The notes below the pieces were generated by a model. The model did not search any database and was not told where the DNA came from. It was given only the letters and a program-made list of their open reading frames with translations. Shown here one piece after another: positions 41,601 through 52,805 of a stretch of DNA of 64,000 nucleotides. Source of the stretch: Ganaspis brasiliensis (Eukaryota; Arthropoda; Insecta; Hymenoptera; Figitidae); the NCBI GenBank assembly GCA_037103525.1, contig JAZKLR010000077.1, forward strand, positions 496,001 to 560,000, written 5' to 3'. How positions within the stretch are numbered: position 1 is the stretch's first letter; each line of letters opens with the position of its first letter. Made by a program: the position numbers and the translations under genes.

Positions 41601-42773
41601 TCTGCTTTCGGTTTTACGCTTTCTGCTCACATGAGATTTTACCCTTATTACAAATGTAAAAGACTCACGTAGTTTACGTAAAAAACTCGAAGTAATGCGT
41701 AACTTCCCTACTCTGCGGTCGAAATGTACACCGGGACACATAAATGCTGAACTTCCGGTATATTGTTTGTCTATTGTTTGAACAATAAACCGGATAACAA
41801 AATAACAAAATGATAATTTTTTTTCTTGAGGTAATAGTATAATTCTAATAGTCGAGCTCCCGTTTAATCCCTCTCTTTTTCACACAATTTATAGAAATAC
41901 AGTACGCTTTTATTTAATTATGATCTTCACTTTAAATGAACTTCAATTTCATTTGAACTTTTCCGTACATTTTAAATGAATAAAATTATCCCTACCACAA
42001 GGTTACCGGAAATGAAGTAATTTAGGTAATGTAATTCGTTATTTAATGTTTTTTCTTTATTTTGTTATTTTCAAAACATCATATCACTTTTTCATGTTTC
42101 TATTTTCCATAGAAACTGTAATCGAATGTACACCTAGGTGCATAAATGCCTTACCCCCAACTGGTTGTCCCTGCGCATGAGAATACGTGAGTAAGAGAGA
42201 GAGGTTGGGGGTAAGGCATTTATGCACCTAGGTGTAACTTGACTTACTCACCGGTTTAAATTAGCCTAAAGCACAACGAATCGTAATCGCTAATCCTTAA
42301 TCGTAAGAATGAGAGGAAGCAGGACAGAGATATATGTCTGTCCTACTTCCTCTCATTCTTACGATTAAGGATTAGCTATTACGATTCATTGTGCGTTAGG
42401 CAATTCACTTTAAATTACGTGATTCGTAACCTAGAAATGTGACATTTCCCCTTACGCGCAGAGTGTTTTTGGTATTTGTGCAGATGTGAGGAGGAGTACT
42501 GGGTAAAGAGTGGGAAGGTTCAATTAAAATGTTTCATCCGGTCCCGACGTATTAACGATTAATTCAATTTTCTTGATTACCTATTTGCTGAACGAAAGTC
42601 TTTGTATTCTCTAAAATCTTTTCCTCTATTTCTTCATTTTTCTCTTGAAGAAACAACAACCAATCATCAAGAAAAGGATCTGAAAATATGCTTTATATTG
42701 TTGAATTATGAAATGTTAAAACAAAATATAACAATACTCCAGAATTACCAATATATGCACTGTCGAAATCCAT
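38650..42773 (-). CDS. CNTD1: Cyclin N-terminal domain-containing protein 1 (CNTD1/COSA-1-like)
   Basis: Five minus-strand exons join in frame: 42749-42773, 42581-42679, 39325-39599, 39014-39229 and 38650-38907. They give 290 residues, against 330 in human CNTD1. The start exon encodes only MDFDSAYI plus one base. Cyclin-fold signatures are ESKLRLLSCIQLASKMDS, compared with LRLVSCVQLASKLS in human, then RVLREI..ILESEFYVFKCVKFEMPIYT and FLDLSYIFHEELYF. The C-terminus LKELLKKVASFVELKESDI parallels the human WSQVVGHLQSITGIALASI segment. Family knowledge: CNTD1 and nematode COSA-1 mark and stabilise designated meiotic crossovers. Intron 2 (3 kb) is filled with nested MITEs. The identification rests on remembered family motifs over most of the protein length. 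Confidence 0.85.
39757..40051. mobile_element. MITE with CAGGGTTAGGAACG / ACACAAACCTG ends, with a nested MITE
   Basis: Inverted ends CAGGGTTAGG and the complement of CACAAACCTG, with subterminal TTACGTA/GTAATTTACG words. A second palindrome at about 39834-39935 (CTTACACCACCGGTAAA to ACCGAAGATGTACACCGG) belongs to the 29849-29983 family. Confidence 0.5.
40237..40672. mobile_element. GGGGTCGTTCATAAACCACG-type MITE with TAA duplication
   Basis: Inverted ends GGGGTCGTTCATAAACCACG and the complement of GTGGTTGATGGACGACCCC. Exact TAA duplications lie at 40234-40236 and 40673-40675, as in PIF/Harbinger elements. It contains the hAT-like element at 40319-40583. Confidence 0.8.
40319..40583. mobile_element. 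hAT-like MITE with 8-bp target duplication
   Basis: The ends are TAGAGATCCTGAAAGGAGAG and the complement of CTCTCCCTTGAGGATCTCTA. The 8-bp duplication CCATACAT lies at 40311-40318 and 40584-40591. The TAGAG start and 8-bp duplication fit hAT. The ORFs across it are palindrome artefacts. Confidence 0.8.
40818..41238. mobile_element. Foldback element with inverted 17-bp minisatellite arms
   Basis: The left half holds about ten copies of a 17-bp unit like GTCGAATATCCAAATG. The right half holds a similar number in inverted orientation (CATTTGGATATTCGAC). The outer ends GGGTGCAGGAAATATCCC and the complement of GGGAAATTTTATGCACCC are inverted. ORFs here are artefacts of the 17-bp periodicity. Confidence 0.8.
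41501..41644. mobile_element. GGGTAAAATCCCATG-family MITE with TTA duplication
   Basis: A palindrome from GGGTAAAATCCCATGTGAGC to GCTCACATGAGATTTTACCC with exact TTA duplications at 41498-41500 and 41645-41647. It is the same family as 29990-30131. Confidence 0.85.
42129..42237. mobile_element. Short palindrome, TACACCTAGGTGCATAAATG arms
   Basis: A near-perfect inverted repeat: TACACCTAGGTGCATAAATG, GCCTTACCCCCAAC and their complements, around a short GAGTAAGAGAGAG loop. A MITE-like hairpin. Confidence 0.7.
42264..42401. mobile_element. Short palindrome, GCCTAAAGCACAACGAATCG arms
   Basis: The arms pair GCACAACGAATCGTAAT and CTAATCCTTAATCGTAAGAA with their complements, with a GGACAGAGATATATGTCTGTCC centre. 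A MITE-like hairpin. Confidence 0.7.
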
Positions 42774-43679
42774 TCTTCCTTTCTCTCGCTACATACAGAT
42801 ACAGGTATGTTCTGAACAGTTCTGAAATTCTGAATTTGGCACGCCATTAGCATAGATGGGTAGGTGAGAAAATAAATTACAAAGCGCTATATCGAGGCGG
42901 GAAATAAAAATTTGAAATTAAGAATCTCACAAAAATCTTCCTTCCAAACTATTTTTGAGGTTTTTAACTAATAACATTACATTTGCAAAAAACTTTAATT
43001 AACAAATTACTTTATTTTCATTTCATGAGAGTAACCAAAGCTGTGCGCTTTGATTTTGTAACATAATCTAACTAGAAAAAAACGACAAACAGAACAAAAA
43101 CTAGATAACAGACAAGGATTCTTGTGCATATACAATTTTTTTTTTTTCTAAAATATCAATAAAAATTAATTTAAAAATGTGCATATTTAAGTGTATCTTT
43201 TACAATTTTGTTAGTCAATTTCGCGAAAAAATTGAAACATGTTTTTAACTTAATTTTATTTTCAGTTTTTAATTTATTAATAACTTCAATTATTATTTAA
43301 ATTCTTATTTTTTCGCGAAATTCATTCAAACATTTTATAACAATTAAGAGGGCCTACCTTCTTAGAAATTTAAGAAAATTTGATTTTCTTTCTCTTTTCA
43401 TAAAATATATTAACAACATTTTTTCTAAGAATTTCATGTTAATCGGATTATTTTCTTTTTTCTAAAAAACTGATTTTTTTTTTTTAAAAAAAGAATTCTT
43501 TGAAAATCATATTTTCGCGTATCTATCTAGGCATGTCCCCTTGAAAAAGAAAGTTTGTACACAGAAAAAAAAGTTTACATCTGAAGTAAATAAACGAGAT
43601 TTTAAATACTATATAATTAAAATATGTGAATTAATGAAATTTAAGAAAAATATATGATTTCCCTATTAACTTGTCTTTT
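42774..43679. other. Region between CNTD1 and the sorting nexin gene
   Basis: AT-rich DNA between two genes on the same strand, containing the CNTD1 promoter and nexin 3' UTR. No exon or repeat was recognised. Confidence 0.4.
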
Positions 43680-46600
43680 TTAAATGGAAAGCTTTATGGT
43701 TGGTTCTTCTGATTTAACACTATCAACTTTAAATCCAGCAAGAGTATCTTCCCAAGCGTTCATACATTGTTGATAATGAGAAATTTGTTGATCAGTCATT
43801 GTAATTAGCATACTTTTAAGATCAGTACGTTTTTCTAGATTCCACCTTTCAATATCACTATGTAAATCCTCATTTGCACATTCAACTCGATCTTGCAATA
43901 CTTCAACACTTTTTACTAAACGTGAAATTAAGTGATCCAGTTTTTCTAACTTTTCGTCGCGTGTTTCACTCTTCCAAATCGATCCTCCCCATCCTTGACT
44001 GTTATGTGGTGTTGTTGCCGCATTTATTACCTAAAAATAAATTTAAATAGTAATATGTAATATAATTAGATATAACTAGTATTTAATATAATTATTAATT
44101 ATTAATCTAGTCCATAAGAAAATTAAATTATCAAAATAAATTTACATGATCTTTCTCTAGACGTTTTTTTGCCAGATCATCGACAGTCGTTTCGTATTCA
44201 ATTTGCATTAAATCTCGACGATTTAAAGTATCTTTTACAGCCTCAATATAAGCGACATATTCTTTCTCTTCACAAGAAACATAATCCAGCAATTTTTGAT
44301 GAGCAGTGGTATTTGTTTCGACTGCTTTAGCCATTGTTAATAAAACAGACTCAAGTTCTGGTTCCGTAGTGGCCCACAAGGTAAAAATTGGATGTAACTG
44401 ATGCAGCTCTATTAAATAATCTAGAAAAAAAAATTAATTTTAACATAAAAATGATTTTTTCCCTTTTATTAAAATGATATCTTTTTTCTTAAAACAAAAA
44501 ATCAGTTTTAAATCAGTTAATTTTGAAAAAATGTATTTTTTATAATAATTATATCAGGGATCACAGCCCCTATTGCTGGTAAAAAAGGGGAATAAAGGCA
44601 ATTTTTTTTTAAAATAGGGGACAAAAAGGGGACACAAATTTCGCTTTAAAGTCTATGATGTCGACTTCCATTGAAAAATTGAAGATGTTAAAAATGGTCT
44701 TAATAGTTTGTACTTTTTAAATAGAAATAATTATAGAAATAACTGTCGGAAATGATTGCAAATTGAAAAACTGAATTGAAAATCGACAAAAATAATTTAA
44801 ATTCAAGAAAATAATAAAAACTTGAAGAAATAAATTGAAAATTTAAGAATTGAATTAAAATTTGATAAAATAAATTAAAATTTAAAACAAAACTCTAACA
44901 ATGGCCAGGTTAATCCAAAATCGAGCAAAATAATTATTGAAAAAATTAAAGAATAATTATAAAATTTTTAGAGAATAATTAAAAAAATTGTTGCATCTAA
45001 TTGAAAATTGAGGAAAATAAATAATAATTGAAAGAATTAGTTGAAAATTAGATTAATTTACAATTAGAAAAAATAATTAAAAAATCAAGCAACATTAAAT
45101 TTAAACAAAATAATTCAAAAACTATGGAAATTATAGGAATACCTAATTGTTGGAAATAATTGAACAACTAGATTGCAAATTGAAAAAAATAATTAAAATT
45201 AAAAAAAATAATTAAAAAAAGAGGAAAAAAATTTAAAAATTAAGAAAATAATTCAACATTGCAAGAAGGAATTGAAATTTAAAAAACAAACTTAGAAATT
45301 GAAAAAAGTAATTGAAAAAAACGATAATTATTGAATATAGAAGAAAATAATTGAAAAAAAGCGAGAATCTTTTAATGTTAAAGACATTAATTTAAAATTG
45401 AAAAATGGAATTTGAAATTTAAAGAAAATAGTTGTAGACTTAAATATTTGAATTCAATTTTTGTGACTAAAAAACAAATTGAAAATAGAAATAAACTGAA
45501 AAGTTAAAAATTAAATTAAAATTTAAAGAATATAATTAAAAATTGAAGAATGTATTTTAAAAAAGACGAGAATCATTAAACATATTTAAAAAATGGAAAT
45601 GAAATTAAAATGAAATATTTAAAATTTAAAAAAACATTTGAGAAATGAAGAAAATAGTTGTAGAATTGAACAACTGAATTTAAATTTAAAACAGTTTTTA
45701 TAATTGAGAAAAATTATTGAAAAAAGTCGAGAATTAAAGAAAATTTTTAAAAATAATTTTAAACTGAAAACATTATTTAAAAAACATTATTTATTTAAAG
45801 TTTTGAAAAATAATTCAAAATTTAAGAATTAAATTACATTTTTAAGATGACAGGTAGATAATTGAAAGAAAAATTACAAAATGATAAAATTATTAAATAT
45901 TAAAAAAAATAATTGACAAATGAAAAAAATCTTGGAAACTGTAGAGAATAATTATCAAGAGAATAACGAATCAATTTAAAAAGTTAAAAAATAGTTATAA
46001 AATTTTAAGAGAATAAGTGAAAATTGAAAAAATTGTTTAAATTAATTAAAAATTGTGAAAAATAAATGATAATTAAACAAATATCTGAAAAAGCAAAGTA
46101 GTTTTACGCTAACTCCCCCCCTACACTATGTGTTACATAGTTTTTTTTTTAAAATGCATTTCGACGACATATGTAACTATTGTCGAATTTCAAGAAAGTC
46201 AATTATATCACAGTCAAATTATCTGAACAAAATTTTGTGTTCTCTACATTACAGAAGCGTTTAAAATCAACAAAGCTAATAATTCCAAATCTAAAAATAA
46301 ATATATTCTTAAACCATTCTTTAAAATTTTCTTTTAAAAAGCGGCTAGCTCTGCCTTTTTCATTAGGATTTTAAATTACGCGCCGTCTTTTAAAAATGGC
46401 AAACAAACAAAAATAAACTGTGGTCAATCTCCCTCTCTCTCAAATAGCTTAGCGCGATTATTAAGGAAGTTCTACCGTAAATCGATTAATCAAACAGATT
46501 TTGATAAAACTTAGTGTACTGCTAGATAAAGTTTCTACAATTTTGTAGTTAAATTTTTGAGACCTGTAGGTTCTTGGGAAAAAAATTATGATCGATTTAT

Positions 46601-49600
46601 TTTTTCACTGTTTAACCTGTTTAACATTGATTCTTATGAGAATTCATTACTCTGTCACATATATTTTCGTACTAAAAATTATTAATTGACGAGATAGTGA
46701 TCAAAGTTTGTATAGTTAAACACAGATATGTAATGAACCGATATTGTATTTAAAAAAGGACAATAGGTTCCTGTGAGAGTTGCAATAAATTAATTTGTAA
46801 AAATATTTCACGTTTTACACGATACAGTTCAGACGTTCTGATATTTTAAAATGTTGATTTTGATTGCACATGAAAAATAGTCATATTTAAAAAGTAAATA
46901 AAGTTAATAAAGTTAATAAATACAATTGTTTAATTGTATATCAGTAAAATTAAATTTAAACCTAACCACAAAATAATGGTCTCTGTTTTGACTAGTATCG
47001 TCATACAGTAGAACCTCCTTAAATGATACAAATTCAGAATTAAGTAAAAAATAAATTTGATAAATTATATATTTAAATTTGAAAATTATAAATAGGGGAA
47101 ATAGGGGGAAAATCTTTAAAATAGGGGAAATAGGGACAAAACTTCAGAATAGGGGAAAAAAGGGGAATAGGGGACAGTCTGTGATCCCTGTTATATGATT
47201 ATTAATTTTATTTAGGTATTTAATTATTAATTCTCCTAAATCTAAAATTTAAATTAATTAACAAATTATATTTTAATATTAAAATATAAAAGTGTTTTAT
47301 TTAAATCTATTTTACCGATTTTAATAAAGATTCAAAATACTTCAAACCTTTAAACATACCTAATATAAAAATTCATGAATATTTTATATTTTAATTTATA
47401 TGAATAATTTTTGTATTTCGAGCTTTAAATTACTTGAAAAAAATACAATATAAATAAGAATAAAAAATGAAATATCATGAATTATATCATTGAAAAAAGC
47501 GAGCTCAGTTTTAAAATATTTTTTAAGGTTTTAAAAATGCCTTTCTTGTAATTTATTTCCCTTTTTTTTTTTTTTTTTTTTTTTAATTTAAAGCTTTTTG
47601 CACTTTCTTTAACCCGTCAGCGGTCGCGCTGTTTTTAGTGTCTCTCTCGCACTACACGAGCGCCCTATAGGTTGAGTAGTGTTGCGTGAGCATTTCTCTC
47701 ACGGCGCGACCGCTGACGGGTTAAATAAAAATACGTACCAAATTAAATTTACCTAAATAAATGTTGTAGTTTTTATCTCAAAATGCTTATTTTTTATTGC
47801 GTGGGTATAAATAAACTTATTTAATTTCTAATCATATTTTAAGCTTGAAATTAGGATCAATTCTAATTTTAATCAGTTCAATCGGATTAACGAAAAATAA
47901 GATTGAATGAAATATAATTTTCACTATATTACAGATTTGCCAAGCTCGTTAGGCTAGAAATTCATTAAAATCAAAATCAAGGGTCTTAAAATTTCCACAG
48001 AAAAACACTGATCACAAAAATCAGATACTTACAAGAACTATACATAAAATTAAAAAAATAATAAATATCAAATAATAATAATAAAAGAATAAACTTCTAT
48101 TTTTTTTAGTATACAACAATTTTGATAAATTACAATATTTAATTCGATTGATTTAAAAATAAGTTTATGCGCCGAAGTTTAAATTAATTTATATTTAGAT
48201 TTTTGGAAATTAAAATCTTAAAAGATTCTAAATAATTCTTTATTAATAGAAGTCTGAATCAATAGCAGAATTTAGAATCGATGAGTTCAAGTATTAATTG
48301 ATTATAGTTTGAATTAAATTTTAAGTTTGAATCAATTTGAATTTACCAAATTTCTATAAATGTTTATATATTGGTTAAGTTTGAAATACCTAATATATGC
48401 ACTATTAGAAAATTGAACATATTTAGAGTTTATAATAAATTAAACATGAATTGATTAAAATTTAAAACATTAAAATAATTGAAGTTTATTATTATTGAAG
48501 TTTAAGTGATTGATAGTTTACACTAATTAAAGTTTGAAACAATTTAAATTCGATTCATTAAAATCAGGTTTAAAATTTTTAATTTAATTTAATTTGTAAA
48601 GGTGAAAGATTAAAATACTTTTTGTTCCGACCATTAGGAATTAATTTAAAATTAGTTATAAATCTTAAAACTTTGGTTATATTGCAATTTTAATTAATTG
48701 AATTTTGAAATAATTTGAATCGATACAAGTTGGGAATTTTTTAATTTGGAAAAATTTTAATTTATATTGATAGAAATTTCGAAGAATGGTTTGTTATTAA
48801 TAGAATCAATATAAGTTTGGAATAAATTAAGTTTGTATAGAAGTTTAAATATATTTTGTTCAAAAAACTACTACAAAAAAATATTTTAACTTTTTGTAAC
48901 ATACTATAAAAATTTGTATCTTCAACTCTGAAAGAAAATCCGATTTATTCTTTAAAATTTCTTTTTATTTATTAATTTTTAACAAATTTTAATAAATAAA
49001 AACTCATTCACAAAATTTAATCTGATAATACTTAATTTAATCTAATAAAGTTTATAGTTTATTTTTTGTATTTAAACTATACTAGCGATGAAAAACGCTA
49101 GTAAATAAATAAATTTCCCAAAAAACAATTATTTGATGAAAAAATGTATACCTTGTCTTTCTTTGTAAATGCGGTGACTTATTTTGTCCATAGTGGACAA
49201 TTTTTCACTCAATGAGAGACAATATTCACGAAAATTTTCAAATTCTAAATTCCGTAGTTTCATGGTATTAACACTTGTTATATTTGGCAATGAATCCGCT
49301 ACTTTTACGAGAACATTACTGCGATTCTTTCGATGGACGGAAAATTCCTACAAAAAAGTTAAATTAATTATTAACAATTTTAATCAAGACTTGTATAAAT
49401 TACTGTATATATTATTCAACTTACAGCAGGTTTACTTGTCAGGAAAATAAAAAGGTTTTTCTCGCAACTCAATATTGGATGATTTACAATTCGATTAAGA
49501 AAGATATGTAAAAGCTTCATTCGGACAACAATAAATTCTTTTGAATAACGATCCAGTTGGGCCAATAGTGAGTGTTTTCCAGGCATTGGCTGGTTTAAAA

Positions 49601-51170
49601 TAATATTTTTTATTAGATTTATTTTTTTGAAATATTAAGTCATTAAGACTGAAAATTAGTTTCTGTTAATATATTACTGGAATAATATGGGTTGGGTACG
49701 TCTCCACCAATTTTTGCCTCAGCCAAATGAAGTCATTGTAGCGTCTACGAACGCTGTATTCACCCTCCTCAAATTCAGATCGTGTGGACTTGAAAAAATG
49801 TTAACTAAATTAAATAATTAACAAAAGTAAAAGGTACTTTTTACAAATAAATTCCAAGACAATTAGAAAGTAAATTAAGATAAAAATTAAGAATTTAAGT
49901 GAAAAGAACAAAAATGATGATACATTCTCAAAATTATTATTTCGAATTGAATAATTTCAATATCTTACTTTAGTGGTGACGCGGAAAGTTATGTAGGTTT
50001 CCAAAGTTTCTACATGTTTTTGCGGATTGTCAACTTTGACCTGTAAATCACGAGAGTCTAACTGAAAATCTGAGGTTTCCTGTTCTGGTAATGTTGAAAA
50101 ACTATCTACGGATGGTGAAGCAATCTAAAGCAAAACAAATTTATTACATATTTGTATATTTGCACAATGATTTTAAAATAACACGATTTTGAGTGATCCT
50201 TTAAAACATTTCATGATTTTTTCAACAATTGTTTTTTTTAAAGCGTTTGGAACTTGTCGTTTTTGTAAGCAAAGTTTTTTTTTTTAATGAACTTTAATTA
50301 ACTATCAAATGATTACTTATGCATTATAACGTAATATCGCTTAATTTTCAATTAGGTTATATTTTCAATTTATTTTAATTACAATTGATTTTAAAATAAC
50401 CTTTTTCTGTGACAAAATAGAAAGCCACGTCAGCATAATTATGCCTGAAATTACGGGTTTAATATCCTTCTAATCTGCTACAAAAAATTGATAAGAAATT
50501 CCTGTTTTTTGTCAATGATAGTTTATAATTTGACACTGTCAGAAAAGTGGGAATTCTAACAAATTTTAAGTTGTAAATAAATTTGTGCATTGGACGCTAC
50601 TGAAAAATGCAAGTTTAGAACATTTTATCACAAGGAGGTGGGGGATTTCAAACCGGTTTTCAGGTGATTTTAGTACTATATGACAACAAATTTTGTTAAT
50701 GATTTTTACAATTAACATTCTGTAAAATGTCGAGATAGGAGTTCAAAGAATATTTAGTTTCTGATTCTTTTACATTGAGAAATAGTTACTTGAAAAATTA
50801 ATGTTCTATTCTAAATTTATTTCTACCGCCGTTAAACGGTAGCTTTCGCTCCGTTATTATTCATTTTTTTTAATTTAAAAAAGTAAAATATACAAGTGCA
50901 TGCATTTGCAAATTGGGGTATTTTTATTACTGTACATGCTGTGTTTGAAACAATTGAATTATTTGATAAAAATAACAATTATCAAAACAATTGTCATCTT
51001 TTTCTTACCACAGAGCCTTCTACAGACGTACTGTAATTGGAAAGGAAATCTACATCTTGAATTTCTTGTGTTTTATTGCCTGCAGTATCAGTAGAACTTA
51101 TTTCCAGAACTGCAGAATCATCCATTTCCTTATTTTCTAATTCTGCAATATCATTCACTGAAGTCATCAT
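43680..51170 (-). CDS. Sorting nexin, SNX7/SNX30 type (PX-BAR)
   Basis: Seven minus-strand exons join in frame: 51009-51170, 49969-50124, 49678-49788, 49425-49589, 49152-49347, 44146-44420 and 43680-44030. They give 471 residues. After an acidic N-terminus of about 80 residues comes a PX domain (about 80-195): ETYITFRVTTKSTRSEF, then EYSVRRRYNDFIWLRQKL whose RRY contributes to phosphoinositide binding, IIPPMPGK, and RYSKEF..FLNRIVNHPIL. The rest is an alpha-helical BAR region ending in AWEDTLAGFK, matching the SNX7/30 C-terminus CLMAWESI. Family knowledge: SNX7 and SNX30 act on endosomal tubules, often paired with SNX4, in recycling and autophagy. Start: two adjacent ATGs at 51170 and 51167. 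Intron 5 (4.7 kb) carries a CAGGG-ended transposon. Confidence 0.92.
44555..47190. mobile_element. 2.6-kb CAGGG-ended non-coding transposon in the nexin intron
   Basis: The ends are CAGGGATCACAG and CTGTGATCCCTG, with exact 6-bp duplications TTATAT at 44549-44554 and 47191-47196. Directly oriented AAAAAGGGGAAT/AGGGGAAATAGGGG subterminal repeats occur at both ends. The left half of the core (44700-46090) is AATTGAAAA minisatellite. The right half (46100-47090) is non-repetitive and has no recognisable gene. Confidence 0.8.
47191..49151. other. Rest of nexin intron 5
   Basis: AT-rich intron sequence with a poly-T tract near 47560-47584 and one MITE at 47613-47720. Nothing else is recognisable. 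Confidence 0.5.
47613..47720. mobile_element. 108-bp TTAA-flanked palindromic MITE
   Basis: A palindrome from CCCGTCAGCGGTCGCGC to GCGCGACCGCTGACGGG, flanked by TTAA on both sides. CCC ends with TTAA targets resemble piggyBac-type MITEs. It is markedly richer in GC than its surroundings. Confidence 0.75.
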
Positions 51171-51472
51171 ACTTTATAAGGTTTAATTTCCTGACTATAT
51201 TTACATGTCAAAAGATAAACTAAAGAACAATATTTTGACAATTTTGACAGATGAAATATGTCTTCTGCTTCTGTTGTCACAAACGTCACAAACCCGAAAT
51301 AAGCAAGTAAGGAAACTTGCATGTTTAAAATATTTGTCAGTCAATGGCAGAGTTGGGTATGTAGGTTGTAGAAAACTTCTAGAGAAACGACTTAAAATTT
51401 TTTTTGATTTATAAATAAACAAATAATGGTCAAGTTTGAAGTTTTCTAAATTCAATTTATTTAAAAGACATT
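51171..51472. other. Upstream region of the sorting nexin gene
   Basis: Expected promoter and 5' UTR of the nexin gene. There is no clear core-promoter motif and no other gene. Confidence 0.4.
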
Positions 51473-52059
51473 ATTTCCGAAATCAAATAATTGACTACCA
51501 AAATAATTTAAACAAATATTTTGAGAACAAAATAATTCAATTATAATTAAAATTAATTGTTATAAACAATTATTATATGCAGCAGGGTGTCTACTAACCG
51601 GGAAAACCGGGAAATAACCAGGAATTTAAATTGACCGGGAAAAACCGGGAATTAACCGGGAATTTTACGTCAAACCGGGAATTTTCTTTCTGGGCTAATA
51701 AATTTAACTAATATATCGATTTGTTTTATAAATAAAGATAATAACTTTATGCATTTTGAACCAATCTGATTATGCGTTTAAATTTTGTGTAATTATGCGA
51801 CAATTATGCATTTGAAAAATAAAAAATATACATTAAAAATTAAAATATAATATAATATATTCTCATGAAATATAGATGTTTGTCTACTATCATTTTTTCT
51901 TAACGCAACAATACCGCAGAAACAATGAAAAACATTAACATAAAAAAGTCAAATTATTATGAAAAAATGTAGATAGAACTTCAGTTTTTTTATCAGACCG
52001 TACATTGCATAATAGTTTATATAGTTATGGGCAATTCTAATGTGCGCTTTCAGTTATCA

Positions 52060-52560
52060 ATTATTTTCATCATATTTCAATTATTTTCTTCGATATTCAA
52101 TAATTCTTGGCTTTTTTCAATATTTTTTTTCAATTATCGATTACGTTCTTGAAGTTTCAATTCAATTCTTCAATTATTCAACTATTTTCAGAAATTCATA
52201 ATTATTTTCTTCAACTGACAATTATTCTTTTCAATTTTAAATTATTTTCTTCAATTTCCAATTATTTTCTACAATTCTCAATTATTTTCTTCCATTTTGA
52301 ATTATTTCCATTAATTTCAAATTATTTCTTCATTTCCAATTATTTTCTTCGAATTTCTACTATTTTCTTCAATTTTCAATTATTTTCATCAATTTCTAAT
52401 TAATTTCTTTATTTCTTTTTCTACGATTTTCAATTATTTTAATCAATTTTTAATTATTTTCTTCAACTCTAAATCATTTTTTTCAATTTCCAATTATTTG
52501 ATTCAATTTTCAATTATTTTCTTCAATTTTCAATTATTTTCATCAATTTCTAATTAATTT
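52060..52560. repeat. TTCAATTATTTTC minisatellite, left block
   Basis: Degenerate tandem words such as TTCAATTATTTTCTTCAATT. The last 138 bp (52412-52549) recur almost unchanged at 59600-59737. Confidence 0.8.
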
Positions 52561-52567
52561 TTTTTTA

Positions 52568-52805
52568 TCCCACAGGCACAAACATGGCGCTTTTAGATGC
52601 CTGTAGGCAGGGTCTAAACGCATTCATTTGTTCGACCGGGTAAAAATGGCTTCCATTTTTTCCCTAGGGAAAAAATGAACAGCTGATCCATGCATTTTTT
52701 CCACCACAGGGCAAAAATGGCCGCCATTTTTATACGGTCAAACAAGTGAATGCATTTAGACCCTAACCTACAAACATTTAAAAGCACCAAGCTTGTGCCT
52801 TTGGA
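52568..52805. mobile_element. 0.24-kb palindromic MITE
   Basis: The ends are TCCCACAGGCACAAACATGG and the complement of AAGCTTGTGCCTTTGGA. Inner arms pair AGGGTCTAAACGCATTCA with TGAATGCATTTAGACCCT, and GTAAAAATGGC with GCCATTTTTAT. Confidence 0.75.

Larger units (their letters stand above)
41258..42482. mobile_element. 1.2-kb foldback element with nested MITEs
   Basis: The outer arms pair GCGCAAATACGAAAAACACT at 41259 with the complement of AGTGTTTTTGGTATTTGTGC ending at 42481. The pairing resumes inside, with CTTGTGGTAGGGATAATTAT at 41335 against ATTATCCCTACCACAAGG at 41987. Three other palindromes have inserted into it. Confidence 0.65.

Noticed and set aside
46180..46374. 64-codon frame inside the CAGGG element in the nexin intron
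   Set aside because: No transposase or other motif; low-complexity lysine- and asparagine-rich product.
51205..51455. Small frames on both strands upstream of the nexin start
   Set aside because: No family features; the position fits promoter and leader sequence.
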